Shown here in pieces: positions 8,474 through 17,090 of a stretch of DNA of 40,564 nucleotides. Source of the stretch: Bacteroidaceae bacterium (lineage in GTDB: Bacteria > Bacteroidota > Bacteroidia > Bacteroidales > Bacteroidaceae); NCBI GenBank assembly GCA_024401305.1, contig JAKSLI010000026.1:1-40564 (forward strand), written 5' to 3'. Made by a program: the position numbers and the translations under genes. The notes beneath the pieces are model-generated. The model did not search any database. It saw nothing but the letters and a program-made list of their open reading frames with translations, and was not told where the DNA came from. Within the stretch, counting starts at the first letter, position 1, and each line of letters begins with the position of its first letter.

Positions 8474-9748
8474 TTGCTAATAACATTCATCATCATATCC
8501 CTTCTCTTTTCCGCATTCTTTTCAGGAATGGAGATAGCCTTCGTGTCAAGCAACCGTATGCAGGCTGAGATGGACACGAAAAATGCCGGTTTGTCTGCAC
8601 GCCCATTGAGCGTGTTCTTCAAGCATCCAAATAAGTTTGTCTCTACGATGCTTGTTGGCAACAATATTACGCTTGTCATCTACGGTATTCTTTTTGCCAA
8701 GCTGTTTGATAGTACGCTGTTCTATAGCATCTCACAGACAAATCCCGGTATCGCCGTTGCCCTTGACACTATCCTTTCAACAATAGTTGTCCTTTTTACA
8801 GGCGAGTTTCTTCCGAAGATGCTCTTCAAGAGTCAGGCAAATCGCTTGCTCACATTCTTCGCTATCCCAGCATATCTTTGCTACATTGTGCTTTATCCGA
8901 TATCATCTTTCTCTACATTCCTGTCGAATACCATCATGAGAATGTTTGGAATAAAGATTGATAAGACGGAGGCTAATGAGGAGTTCTCAAAACTCGACCT
9001 CGACTACCTTGTTCAGGAGAGCATAGAAAATGCCGACGATAAGTCGCGTACGCTCAACTTCTTTCAGAACGCATTGGAACTCAGTGATATAAAGGTTCGT
9101 GACTGTATGATTCCTCGTACTGAGATTTGTGCCATTCAGAATCTTACTTCTCTTGAGGAACTCAAGCAAAAGTTTGTTGAAACGGGGAAGTCGAAGATTA
9201 TTGTTTTCAAGGAAGATATAGACCACATCATCGGTTACATCCACTCGTCAGAGATGTTCAAGGATGAGACTTCCGACAATGGTTGGCGTTCAAATGTTCG
9301 TTCCATGCCTTTCGTTCCGGAAACTATGCCTGCTCGCAAACTGATGCAGATATTCCTTTCGCAGAAGAAGTCGCTTGGTGTTGTTGTTGATGAGTTTGGC
9401 GGAACAGCTGGAATAGTATCTCTTGAGGATATATGCGAAGAGATTTTTGGTGAGATTGAGGATGAACACGATAAGTCGGACCTTCTCGCAAAGAAGATTT
9501 CTGATACCGAATTCGTGTTCTCTGCCCGTCAAGAGATTGATTATGTCAACGAGCATTTCGACCTTGAACTTCCTGAATCCGAAGAATATCAGACTCTTGC
9601 AGGACTTGTCCTTCATAAGCATCAGGGATTCCCTGCTGTCAACGAAGAGATAAAACTCGACGATTGCCGAATAAAGGTACTCAAGAAGTCGTCAACAAAG
9701 ATAGACCTCGTAAAAGTTATCCTGAACAACAAAAAGGAAAAGGAATAA
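8474..9748 (+). CDS. CNNM/CBS-domain transporter-associated protein (HlyC/CorC family, GldE-like)
   Basis: This 424-residue protein has a CNNM membrane domain with about four hydrophobic segments in the first 150 residues (MLITFIIISLLFSAFFSG, the conserved GNNITLVIYG, and TGEFLPKMLF). A tandem CBS pair begins at VRDCMIPRTEI (about 208), contains VVVDEFGGTAGIVSLEDI, and is followed by the CorC_HlyC C-terminal domain (EFVFSARQEIDYVNEHF onward). Such proteins are linked to magnesium or cobalt efflux; in Bacteroidetes the gliding protein GldE is a homologue, so that is an alternative name. The start is TTG at 8474, directly before the first membrane helix. It is likely part of the lptC transcription unit. 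Confidence 0.88.
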   Translation: MLITFIIISLLFSAFFSGMEIAFVSSNRMQAEMDTKNAGLSARPLSVFFKHPNKFVSTMLVGNNITLVIYGILFAKLFDSTLFYSISQTNPGIAVALDTILSTIVVLFTGEFLPKMLFKSQANRLLTFFAIPAYLCYIVLYPISSFSTFLSNTIMRMFGIKIDKTEANEEFSKLDLDYLVQESIENADDKSRTLNFFQNALELSDIKVRDCMIPRTEICAIQNLTSLEELKQKFVETGKSKIIVFKEDIDHIIGYIHSSEMFKDETSDNGWRSNVRSMPFVPETMPARKLMQIFLSQKKSLGVVVDEFGGTAGIVSLEDICEEIFGEIEDEHDKSDLLAKKISDTEFVFSARQEIDYVNEHFDLELPESEEYQTLAGLVLHKHQGFPAVNEEIKLDDCRIKVLKKSSTKIDLVKVILNNKKEKE

Positions 9749-9822
9749 AGACGAGTCTAGTCCTATAAATTATGAACTAAATACTTACAACAATAAAAAC
9801 TTCATTAACCTTACAAATCCTT

Positions 9823-10797
9823 ATGAAAAAGTTATTATTTGCATGTGCATTTATGCTCGCATCCCTTTGTGCCAATGCGCAGATGATGGGCGGTCAGCAT
9901 GGTTTTGGAGGCCAACAGGTACAGGTTGACCTTGAATGCAGTAAGAAGTTCCTCGATGTGAACTACGCAGGCGACAAGGAAGTCTATCACAATTGCGACA
10001 TTTATATTCCAAAGGTAAAGGCAAAGAAATATCCTGTTGTAATCCATATCTACGGATCTGCTTGGTTCTCAAACAATTCAAAGGGCATGGCAGACCTTGG
10101 CACTATTGTCAATACGCTTCTCAAGGCTGGTTATGCAGTAGTTTGTCCAAATCACCGTTCAAGCCAGGATGCCAAGTGGCCAGCTCAGATTAATGATATC
10201 AAGTCTGTTATCCGCTTCGTTCGCGACCATGCCAAGAAGTATGATTTTGATACAAAGTTCATCGCAACTTCTGGTTTCTCTTCTGGCGGTCATCTTTCAG
10301 CTATGTGTGCTACTTCAAGCGGCACTTCTAAGTTCAAGGCTAATGACACTATCTACGATATTGAAGGTAAGGTTGGCAAGAACTTCATACAGAGCAGCGA
10401 GATTAATGCGGCTGTTGTTTGGTCAGGTCCTGTTGACCTCCTCCACATGGATTGTGCAGGTCCTCGCGATATGCCTTTCTCACCAGAGGAAGCTGTTATG
10501 GGTATGAAACTTGATGGCAATGAGGTTCATTTCGCTTCGCTCAGCGCAACATCTTTCGTTACTCGTCGCGACCCACCTATTATCATTTTCCATGGTACAG
10601 CAGATACTGTCGTTCCTTTCTGTCAGGCAGAGATTTTCGACCAGATGCTTACTGCCAACGGTGTAAAGCATGAGTTCCATCCTGTTGAAGGTGGTGGCCA
10701 CGGTTTCAACGGCATGTACGACCAGAAGAACCTGGATGCTATGGTGCGCTTCCTTAATGAGGTTAAAGCTACTCCGAAACCAAAAGTGTTGAGATAA
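9823..10797 (+). CDS. Secreted alpha/beta hydrolase (esterase/lipase, BD-FAE-like)
   Basis: The 324-residue protein has a Sec signal peptide (cleavage after NAQ, about residue 20) and an alpha/beta-hydrolase fold. It has an oxyanion-type strand PVVIHIYGSAWF, the nucleophile elbow GFSSGG with S153, the acid D261 in HGTADTVVPF and the base H293 in GGGHGFNG. The usual HGGG oxyanion motif is IYGSAW here. Family members hydrolyse short acyl or feruloyl/acetyl esters on plant polysaccharides or peptides; the substrate is inferred only from the family. It probably has its own transcript ending at the hairpin at 10813. No consensus promoter was seen in the 74-nt upstream gap. Confidence 0.85.
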   Translation: MKKLLFACAFMLASLCANAQMMGGQHGFGGQQVQVDLECSKKFLDVNYAGDKEVYHNCDIYIPKVKAKKYPVVIHIYGSAWFSNNSKGMADLGTIVNTLLKAGYAVVCPNHRSSQDAKWPAQINDIKSVIRFVRDHAKKYDFDTKFIATSGFSSGGHLSAMCATSSGTSKFKANDTIYDIEGKVGKNFIQSSEINAAVVWSGPVDLLHMDCAGPRDMPFSPEEAVMGMKLDGNEVHFASLSATSFVTRRDPPIIIFHGTADTVVPFCQAEIFDQMLTANGVKHEFHPVEGGGHGFNGMYDQKNLDAMVRFLNEVKATPKPKVLR

Positions 10798-10812
10798 ATA
10801 AGTTGAATAAGT

Positions 10813-10850
10813 AAGGAGTTAAAGGAAAGTGGCCTTTAACTCCTTATGAT
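10813..10850 (+). terminator. Intrinsic terminator of the esterase gene
   Basis: A perfect 13-bp stem, AAGGAGTTAAAGG (10813-10825) with CCTTTAACTCCTT (10833-10845), closes a 7-nt loop and is followed by ATGATTTTG. The T-run is short. It sits 16 nt after the esterase stop and before the M16 peptidase gene. Confidence 0.75.
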
Positions 10851-10876
10851 TTTGATTACACATTATTATATATAAG

Positions 10877-13777
10877 ATGAAAAAGTTTCTATCACTTGCT
10901 ATAGTCTTGCTGACTTCTCTCTCTTTGTCGGCAAAGGACTATAAGTATTCTTCTGTTTCGGGCGATCCTATGCAGACACGCATCTACACGCTCGACAACG
11001 GTTTGAAGGTTTATCTCTCAGTAAATAAGGATAAGCCTCGTATCTACACGAATATTGCTGTTCACACAGGTTCTCGCAACGATCCTGCTGAGACAACTGG
11101 TCTCGCGCACTATCTTGAACACATCATGTTCAAGGGTACAAAGCAGTATGGTACTCGCGACTATGAAAAGGAGAAGCCTTTCCTCGACCAGATTCGTGCA
11201 AAGTATGAAGTCTATCGCACTCTGACAGACGATGCTGAGCGCAAGCAATGCTACCACGAGATAGACTCTCTCTCACAGCTTGCTGCACAGTACAACATCC
11301 CTAATGAGTACGACAAGCTCTGCGCATCTCTCGGTGCTGATGCTACGAATGCATACACAAGCAACGACCAGACGGTTTATGTGAACGAGATTCCGTCGAA
11401 TGAACTTGAGAAATGGCTGAAGGTAGAATCCGACCGTTTCCAGAACCTCGTCATCCGTGGCTTCCATACGGAGCTTGAAGCCGTTTACGAAGAGTACAAT
11501 ATGGGCATCGCGAAGGATAGTCGTAAGATGTGGCCTGCACTTACCGCTAAGCTTTTCCCTGGTCATCCATACGGAACTCAGACCACAATCGGTACACAGC
11601 AGCATCTGAAGAATCCTTCTATCGTAAACATCGAGAACTACTACAACAACTACTACTGTCCTAACAATGTGGCAATTGTCCTTGCTGGTGATTTCGACCC
11701 AGAGAAGACTATCGCTCTCATTGACAAGTATTTCGGCTCTTGGAAGAAGAACGAGAATCTCTCTCGCCCTACATATCCAGCCGTAAAGAAGATTACCGAA
11801 CCAACAGATACTGTCGTTCTCGGTCAGGAGGCAGCATTCATGTATATCGCTTGGCAGGCTGAAGGTGGCAAGAGCCATCAGCTTGACACGCTCGCTGTTA
11901 TCGACAGACTCCTCTCAAACGGCAAGGCTGGTCTTATTGACCTTAATGTCAACCAGCCTATGAAGTGTGCTTACGCTGGCGCAGGCGTTCAGGATCTTGA
12001 GGAATATTCTGGATTCCTTCTTCAGGGTATGCCAAAGGAAGGCCAGACAAACAAGGAAGTGAAGGACATTCTCCTTGCCGAGATTGAGAAGCTCAAGAAA
12101 GGTGAGTTTGACGAAAGCATGCTTAAGGCTATAGTCAACAATATGAAGCGAAGAGAATATGCTGCACTTGAAAGCAACGAGAGTCGTGTCAGCACTATGA
12201 CTGACGCCTTCATCAACGGCGCGGATTGGGCAGACGAAGTGCAGCAGCTCGATCGCATCTCAAAGATTTCCAAGGCAGACATCGTGAGCTTTGCAAACCG
12301 CTTCTTCAAGGACAACTATGTCGTAATTTACAAGGAGCAGGGCGAAGACAAGACACTCAAGAAGATTGAAAAGCCTGCCATCACACCTATACCAGCCAAC
12401 CGTGAGTATCAGAGCCAGTTCGTGAGTGACATCATCAACGAGCAGAGCCCAGAAATTGCGCCGGTATTCCCAGACTACGACAAGGAAATCACTAAGGCTA
12501 CAACAAAGAAGGGCCTTCCTGTTCGCTATGTCAAGAACAATGTGAACGGACTCTTTTCACTTGTTTACTGCTACAACTTCGGTACAGAGACAGAGCCTTT
12601 CATCGACTATCTCTCTGATTATCTTGAGCTTGTAGGTACAAAGAAATATTCTGCCGACGAGATTCAGAAAATGTTCTACGCCATGGCTTGCGGCTATAGC
12701 ATCAGCGCAAGCGACCGCGAAGTGCGCGTGTCTCTCTCTGGTCTCAGCGAGAACATGGTGGAGGCAATGAAACTCTATGAGCACATCATCACAAATGCTG
12801 TTGCCGACTACGACCAGTACAAGTCGTTCATCGACCTCGTTGAGAAGAACCGTCTTGATGCGAAGAAGAACCAGGAGAGCTGCTTCCGTGCTCTTTCTTC
12901 ATATGGCTATTACGGCAAGAAGTCGCCTTTCTATCGTCAGGTTTCTGTAGATAAGCTTCGTGAGACAAAGCCTGAAACTATCCTTGCAACAGCAAACCTC
13001 CTCAACACTCGTAGCCACAAAGTGCTTTACTATGGTCCTATGGAACTGAAGGATGTGGTTGCTGCTGTCAACAAGAACCACAATGTCGCGAAGAAACTCA
13101 TCAGCACAGACGAAGTAAAGCCAGTTCAGCGCGAAGCTACTCCTCAGAACGAAATAATCATCGCACCTTACGACGCAAAGAACATCTATATGCGCATGTA
13201 TAACTGCGAGGATCGTATGCTCAATCCGGAGGAAATTGCCACTATCGACCTCTTCAATACTTACTATGGTGGTAGCATGAACGCAATCGTCTTCCAGGAA
13301 CTTCGTGAGACTCGCGGTCTTGCATATAGCGCTAGTGCTTATTACGATACGCCAAACTACAAGGACGAGAAGGAATTCTTCGTTACAAGCATCATCACTC
13401 AGAACGACAAAATGCTCGACTGTGTGAACACCTTCAAACAGATTCTCGACACCATTCCTCAGCAGCAGGAAGCTTTCGATGTTGCCAAGCAGACTCTTCT
13501 CAAGAACCTTGCCACAGAGCGCACTATAAAGGCTGGTTTGCTTACTTCTCAGCTTTCTGCAGAGCGCCTTGGACTTGACAAGTCTCTTCGTGAGATTGTT
13601 TACAACCACGCGCAGAAGCTTACCCTTCAGGACATCGTGAACTTCGCAAACACTCACATCTCGAACAAGCCTTATCGCTACCTCATTCTTGGCGATGAGA
13701 AGGAACTCAACATGAAGGAACTTGAGAAGATTGGTCCTATCAAGCGAGTAACCCTTGAGGAAGTGTTCAATTACTAA
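10877..13777 (+). CDS. Exported M16 family zinc metallopeptidase (pitrilysin/insulinase type)
   Basis: The 966-residue protein has a signal peptide (MKKFLSLAIVLLTSLSLSAK) and two M16 halves. The N-terminal half carries the inverted zinc motif HYLEH (H78, E81, H82) with a downstream glutamate in ELEAVYEEYNMG. The C-terminal half (about 540-966) has the fold and an R/Y region (LRETRGLAYSASAYY) but no zinc motif, as expected for the inactive partner domain. Such enzymes form a chamber that degrades unfolded peptides in the periplasm or at the cell surface. The length is normal for two-domain Bacteroidetes M16 proteins. It is transcribed with or just ahead of the TSCPD gene (26 nt downstream). 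Confidence 0.93.
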   Translation: MKKFLSLAIVLLTSLSLSAKDYKYSSVSGDPMQTRIYTLDNGLKVYLSVNKDKPRIYTNIAVHTGSRNDPAETTGLAHYLEHIMFKGTKQYGTRDYEKEKPFLDQIRAKYEVYRTLTDDAERKQCYHEIDSLSQLAAQYNIPNEYDKLCASLGADATNAYTSNDQTVYVNEIPSNELEKWLKVESDRFQNLVIRGFHTELEAVYEEYNMGIAKDSRKMWPALTAKLFPGHPYGTQTTIGTQQHLKNPSIVNIENYYNNYYCPNNVAIVLAGDFDPEKTIALIDKYFGSWKKNENLSRPTYPAVKKITEPTDTVVLGQEAAFMYIAWQAEGGKSHQLDTLAVIDRLLSNGKAGLIDLNVNQPMKCAYAGAGVQDLEEYSGFLLQGMPKEGQTNKEVKDILLAEIEKLKKGEFDESMLKAIVNNMKRREYAALESNESRVSTMTDAFINGADWADEVQQLDRISKISKADIVSFANRFFKDNYVVIYKEQGEDKTLKKIEKPAITPIPANREYQSQFVSDIINEQSPEIAPVFPDYDKEITKATTKKGLPVRYVKNNVNGLFSLVYCYNFGTETEPFIDYLSDYLELVGTKKYSADEIQKMFYAMACGYSISASDREVRVSLSGLSENMVEAMKLYEHIITNAVADYDQYKSFIDLVEKNRLDAKKNQESCFRALSSYGYYGKKSPFYRQVSVDKLRETKPETILATANLLNTRSHKVLYYGPMELKDVVAAVNKNHNVAKKLISTDEVKPVQREATPQNEIIIAPYDAKNIYMRMYNCEDRMLNPEEIATIDLFNTYYGGSMNAIVFQELRETRGLAYSASAYYDTPNYKDEKEFFVTSIITQNDKMLDCVNTFKQILDTIPQQQEAFDVAKQTLLKNLATERTIKAGLLTSQLSAERLGLDKSLREIVYNHAQKLTLQDIVNFANTHISNKPYRYLILGDEKELNMKELEKIGPIKRVTLEEVFNY

Positions 13778-13803
13778 TCCCAATACCCCTTAATTATAAG
13801 ATT

Positions 13804-14049
13804 ATGAGACAAATCGTTTATAACACATTCGGAACATGTTCCCGCCAGATCATTATTGACATCGACGAAAACGATGTGATCCAAAACTGCGTCTTCATCG
13901 GCGGTTGCGCGGGCAATACAGCAGGCATCAGTTGTCTGGTCAAAGGAATGAAAGCATCCGATGTTATAGCAAAACTCAAAGGCGTTCGCTGTGGCATGAA
14001 ACCTACATCATGCCCAGACCAGCTCGCCACAGCTCTTGAAAACGCATAA
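13804..14049 (+). CDS. TIGR03905-type TSCPD domain protein
   Basis: This 81-residue protein matches the small TSCPD family throughout: CSRQIIIDI near the N-terminus, FIGGCAGNTAGI in the middle and the family-naming TSCPDQLATAL near the C-terminus. Four conserved cysteines (in GTCS, NCVF, GGCAGN and TSCPD, plus SCLV and RCGM) suggest metal or cofactor binding; the domain also occurs at the C-terminus of some adenosylcobalamin-dependent ribonucleotide reductases. The stand-alone function is not known. It ends 24 nt before a bidirectional terminator. Confidence 0.88.
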   Translation: MRQIVYNTFGTCSRQIIIDIDENDVIQNCVFIGGCAGNTAGISCLVKGMKASDVIAKLKGVRCGMKPTSCPDQLATALENA

Positions 14050-14072
14050 ACATCAGAATTATTAGTCAAAAC

Positions 14073-14110
14073 AATAGCCGCGACTCTCTCATTTGAGAAT
14101 CGCGGCTATT
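14073..14110. terminator. Bidirectional terminator between convergent genes
   Basis: A stem AATAGCCGCGA (14073-14083) pairs with TCGCGGCTATT (14100-14110), with inner CTC/GAG pairing. T-rich sequence follows on the plus strand (TATTTATT), and the minus strand has TTGTTTTGAC after the stem. It separates the plus-strand TSCPD gene from the minus-strand hslR gene. Confidence 0.85.
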
Positions 14111-14113
14111 TAT

Positions 14114-14542
14114 TTATTCCTCATCTTCATCGTCAAGATCAAAGTCCAAATCGAAGCCGAACATGGCGGGTTCTACGAAGGCATCCATGGCGCGACGGTC
14201 TTTCTTGGTTGGGCGGCCTGTGCCTTTCTGCCTGTCAATGAAGCCGCTGATGCGACTCATCTCAAGGAGTTCGTATTGAGATGCAGCAGTAACATTCTCG
14301 TAAATCTCAGGAAGGAGTTTTGCGCCAACTCTCTGTTCAATGGTCTTAAGAATCTTGAAAGAGTAGGTGATAGGTGGTTTCTTTACATCGATGATGTCGC
14401 CAACCTTCACGTTGTGTGACGGCTTGACGTTTACGCCGCCTTTAGTAACTCTTCCGTTTTTGCAAGCCTGAGCTGCAATAGAACGAGTCTTGAATATTCT
14501 TGCTGCCCAAAGCCACTTGTCAACTCTTGCAATATCACTCAT
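14114..14542 (-). CDS. hslR: S4-domain RNA-binding protein, Hsp15 (HslR) type
   Basis: The 142-residue protein begins with an S4 RNA-binding domain (RVDKWLWAARIFKTRS, AAQACKNGRVTKGG and VKVGDIIDVKK) of the Hsp15 kind. In Escherichia coli, Hsp15 binds stalled 50S subunits that carry nascent chains and helps recycle them. A middle region (PEIYENVTAASQYE to RQKGTGRPTKKDRR) is typical of the family, and the C-terminal 20 residues are very acidic (DLDFDLDDEDEE). It lies 2 nt after the pth stop and is certainly co-transcribed. Both proteins deal with stalled or aborted translation, which supports a shared role. Confidence 0.9.
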   Translation of the reverse strand: MSDIARVDKWLWAARIFKTRSIAAQACKNGRVTKGGVNVKPSHNVKVGDIIDVKKPPITYSFKILKTIEQRVGAKLLPEIYENVTAASQYELLEMSRISGFIDRQKGTGRPTKKDRRAMDAFVEPAMFGFDLDFDLDDEDEE

Positions 14543-14544
14543 GT

Positions 14545-15108
14545 TTACTTCTTGTTATATTGATTCATCGTAATGTTGACTCCTGCCAAAGCGAAACTCT
14601 TGATTATTTCTCCGGCTGTTTTTATGTTTGGTTGAAGCGTCTGCTTGTCTTCGTCTGAGAACTTTCCGAGCACATAATCCACCTGTCCACCTCTGTTGAA
14701 CTCGTTGCCGATGCCTATGCGAAGTCGCGCATATTGCTGGCCGATGAGCTGCTGGATATGACCGAGACCATTGTGCCCACCATTGCTGCCACTCGCTTTC
14801 AGTCGGAGTTTGCCCAAAGGAAGCTGTAACTCGTCAACGATGACAAGCAGATGTTCTGTGGGAACGTTCTCTTTTTCAAGCCAATAGCGCACGGCATTGC
14901 CAGAGAGATTCATGTAAGTAGTAGGCTTGAGGAGAACGAGCTTGCGACCTTTTATGCTTGTTTCTGCGATGTAACCGTAACGCTTGTCAGCCCAAGTTAC
15001 ATCTTGTGCCTTTGCGAATGCGTCGATAGCCATCCATCCTACATTATGTCGCGTTTCGTGATACTCGTCTCCGGGGTTGCCGAGACCTACGATTAAAAAT
15101 TTTTCCAT
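14545..15108 (-). CDS. pth: Peptidyl-tRNA hydrolase
   Basis: Pth cleaves peptidyl-tRNA released by abortive translation so that tRNA can be reused. The 187-residue protein has all family motifs: [18 protein letters not shown] with N11 and catalytic H21, [25 protein letters not shown] and [12 protein letters not shown], then the substrate-binding region RLRIGIG. The length is typical. It lies between rplY and hslR on the minus strand; a hairpin in the rplY-pth gap may reduce read-through from rplY. Confidence 0.97.
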   Translation of the reverse strand: MEKFLIVGLGNPGDEYHETRHNVGWMAIDAFAKAQDVTWADKRYGYIAETSIKGRKLVLLKPTTYMNLSGNAVRYWLEKENVPTEHLLVIVDELQLPLGKLRLKASGSNGGHNGLGHIQQLIGQQYARLRIGIGNEFNRGGQVDYVLGKFSDEDKQTLQPNIKTAGEIIKSFALAGVNITMNQYNKK

Positions 15109-15151
15109 TGAGATGCAAGGTGTTAATGATTAAGCGGAAATCGTTTCGTTG

Positions 15152-15181
15152 CAAAAGAAAAGGGAGGGTTTGAGCCCTCCC
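15152..15181 (-). terminator. Hairpin with T-run between rplY and pth (terminator or attenuator)
   Basis: Read on the minus strand, GGGAGGG, a 6-nt loop and CCCTCCC (plus-strand 15162-15181) are followed by TTTTCTTTTG. This has the form of an intrinsic terminator placed after rplY and before pth, so pth-hslR would be expressed by read-through or from an unseen promoter. Confidence 0.75.
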
Positions 15182-15241
15182 AATGTTTTTTCCGAAAAGA
15201 AGTGTGGCATGAAATCCACGCTTCTTATCTGTCTGTAAGAA

Positions 15242-15829
15242 TTACTGCTGCTGAGCTGCCTGAATAGACTTACGAGTAGCCTTGATTGAGCAAACAACAA
15301 CTTCTGGGCTAGTTGCGAACTGAAGTCCTTCGAAGCTGAGTGAGCCAACCTTGATTGACTTACCAATCTGGAGCGGAGTTACGTCGATGTTGAGTACGTC
15401 AGGGATAGCTGTGTACTTAGCCTTAACCTTGATAGAACGGATAGAGAGGTTGAGACGACCACCGGCGCGTACACCTTCAGCAAGACCGTTGAGCTTTACT
15501 GGTACACCGATAACGATGTCCTTGTCCTCTGTAATCTGGTAGAAGTCAACGTGGAGAACCTTGTCAGTTGTTGGGTGGAACTGGATTTCCTTAACGATAG
15601 CCTTAACTTCCTTGCCGCTGAGGTTGAGGTTTACGATGTAAACATTTGGAGTGTAGATAAGGTGACGGAGGTCAGCCATAGTAACTGTGAAAGCAACAGC
15701 CTTAGGTGCGTTGCCTTCCTTCTCTACGCCATAGATGTTACATGGAACGATGTCCTGCTTGCGAAGCTCGCGAGTAGCCTTCTTGCCGAGCTCAGTACGA
15801 ACTGTACCGCTAAGAGCAAATTCTTTCAT
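15242..15829 (-). CDS. rplY: 50S ribosomal protein L25 (general stress protein Ctc type)
   Basis: L25 binds 5S rRNA in the large ribosomal subunit. The 195-residue form has the N-terminal 5S-binding beta-barrel (ELGKKATRELRKQDIVPCNIYG; about 1-92) and the C-terminal TL5/Ctc beta domain (VPVKLNGLAEGVRAGGRLN; about 98-185), ending in a short Gln/Ala tail. Codon usage is strongly biased, as expected for a ribosomal protein. A -7 promoter box lies at 15939-15946 and gives a leader of roughly 105 nt. It heads the rplY-pth-hslR cluster. Confidence 0.96.
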   Translation of the reverse strand: MKEFALSGTVRTELGKKATRELRKQDIVPCNIYGVEKEGNAPKAVAFTVTMADLRHLIYTPNVYIVNLNLSGKEVKAIVKEIQFHPTTDKVLHVDFYQITEDKDIVIGVPVKLNGLAEGVRAGGRLNLSIRSIKVKAKYTAIPDVLNIDVTPLQIGKSIKVGSLSFEGLQFATSPEVVVCSIKATRKSIQAAQQQ

Positions 15830-15938
15830 TTTCTTTTTAAATTAATGTGTTACTCTAAATTAGTTAATTAATACATTTTGCTAATTCACCATCACACTTT
15901 GGCATTCCATATTGCCGCGATTGTTAAAAAAGCGGGTG

Positions 15939-15946
15939 CAAAGTTA
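15939..15946 (-). promoter_or_regulatory. Likely -7 box for rplY
   Basis: The minus strand reads TAACTTTG here, matching TAnnTTTG, in an AT-rich gap upstream of rplY. No clear TTTG is found 19-21 bp further upstream, so the assignment rests on the -7 box alone. Confidence 0.5.
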
Positions 15947-16007
15947 CAAATAAATTAAGAATTATAGATTAAGAATATAGAATTTAATTCAAAAAAACGC
16001 GAAATTC

Positions 16008-16038
16008 TTGCGTGAAATATGTTTTTTTTGTACTTTTG
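16008..16038 (+). promoter_or_regulatory. Bacteroidetes-type promoter for the nusB cluster
   Basis: TTG (16008-16010) is followed after 20 bp by TACTTTTG (16031-16038), matching the TTTG / TAnnTTTG consensus. Transcription would start near 16043, leaving about 60 nt before the nusB ATG and about 28 nt before the micro-ORF at 16071. Confidence 0.7.
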
Positions 16039-16070
16039 CACTCGTTATTTGCCCTATATATTATAATATA

Positions 16071-16103
16071 ATGTGGCATTATTATCAAAAATTACTCAGA
16101 TAA
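16071..16103 (+). CDS. Possible 10-codon leader ORF overlapping the nusB start
   Basis: ATG at 16071 opens a 10-codon frame (MWHYYQKLLR) that stops at TAA 16101-16103. That stop overlaps the nusB ATG as TAATG, the arrangement used for translational coupling. It lies inside the predicted nusB leader. It could be chance in an AT-rich leader; no protein evidence is possible from sequence alone. Confidence 0.3.
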   Translation: MWHYYQKLLR

Positions 16104-17044
16104 TGATAAACAGAGATCTCATCAGAACTAAAATCGTACAGCTCACTTACGCCTATTATGTAAATGGCAATGACGATATGACTAACGCCGAAAAGGAACT
16201 TCTTTTCAGCTTGTCGAAAGCGTACGACCTCTATCTTTTCCTTCTCAACTTTGTTGTTTTGGTAAGAGATGAGGCAGAAAACCAGTGGCTTGTTAACAAC
16301 AACCGTACACAGAGAGAGGAAAACAAGTCAATCAGCCGCAATTTCATTGACAACAAATTTGTACTTCAGCTCAAGAAGAATGCTAAACTCAACGAACTCA
16401 TTGAGCACAAGAAGGCAAATTGGGATGAGAACATCGACATCGTTCGTCAGGTTCTTGCCCTGATTGAACAGACGCAGAAGTATGCTGACTACATGTCTCT
16501 TGAGCATCCTTCTTACGAAGACGACCGCGAGATTTGGCGTTTCATTTACAAGAACATCATTTGCACAAACGATGAACTTGATGATGCCATAGAAGAGCAA
16601 AGCCTGTATTGGAACGACGACAAATATGTTGTTGACACTTTCGTGCAGAAGACCATTCGCCGTTTCGAGGAGGAAAATGGTGAAAAGCAGGAACTCCTGG
16701 AGGAATATCGCAACGAAGACGACAAGAGATTTGCCATTGAACTCTTCCGCAATGCAATAGACAATTGCGAGGAATACCGCCGCTACATTGCAGAAGCATC
16801 GCTCAACTGGGACATTTCACGTCTTTCTACAATGGACATCATCCTTCTTCAGATTGCCATTGCCGAGATGCTCAACTTCCCAGAGATAGCCGTGCATGTA
16901 ACGATCAATGAGTATATTGAACTTGCCAAGGTCTACAGTACTCCTAAGAGTGCTGGCTACATCAACGGAATTCTTGACACCATTGCACGAAAACTCAACG
17001 AAAACGGCATGATGTTCAAGCCCGTTGGAAATAGAAAAAAGTAA
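16103..17044 (+). CDS. nusB: Transcription antitermination factor NusB
   Basis: NusB binds boxA RNA with NusE (S10) to promote antitermination, mainly in rRNA operons. The 313-residue product begins MINRDLIRTKIVQLTYAYY, the standard Bacteroidetes NusB N-terminus, and carries the C-terminal NusB fold (EYRRYIAEASLNWDISRLSTMDIILLQIAIAEML, then VTINEYIELAKVYSTPKSAGYINGILD). It is about twice the length of the E. coli protein because of an insertion between the halves, which is normal in this phylum. I prefer ATG 16103 over GTG 16073 because conserved sequence begins there. It heads nusB-yajC-ybbR-coaE. Confidence 0.94.
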   Translation: MINRDLIRTKIVQLTYAYYVNGNDDMTNAEKELLFSLSKAYDLYLFLLNFVVLVRDEAENQWLVNNNRTQREENKSISRNFIDNKFVLQLKKNAKLNELIEHKKANWDENIDIVRQVLALIEQTQKYADYMSLEHPSYEDDREIWRFIYKNIICTNDELDDAIEEQSLYWNDDKYVVDTFVQKTIRRFEEENGEKQELLEEYRNEDDKRFAIELFRNAIDNCEEYRRYIAEASLNWDISRLSTMDIILLQIAIAEMLNFPEIAVHVTINEYIELAKVYSTPKSAGYINGILDTIARKLNENGMMFKPVGNRKK

Positions 17045-17090
17045 AAACATAAATCCGTAAATCAAAAATCCGTAAATTGTAAATATAACT

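Noticed and set aside
12899-13783. Long open frame antisense to the M16 peptidase gene (about 294 codons)
   Set aside because: It lies opposite a well-supported, conserved gene. The open frame follows from strong codon bias, and its protein has no recognisable domain.
16073-16102. GTG 16073 as the nusB start
   Set aside because: The family N-terminus begins at MINRDLIR (16103); the added residues are AT-rich leader sequence.
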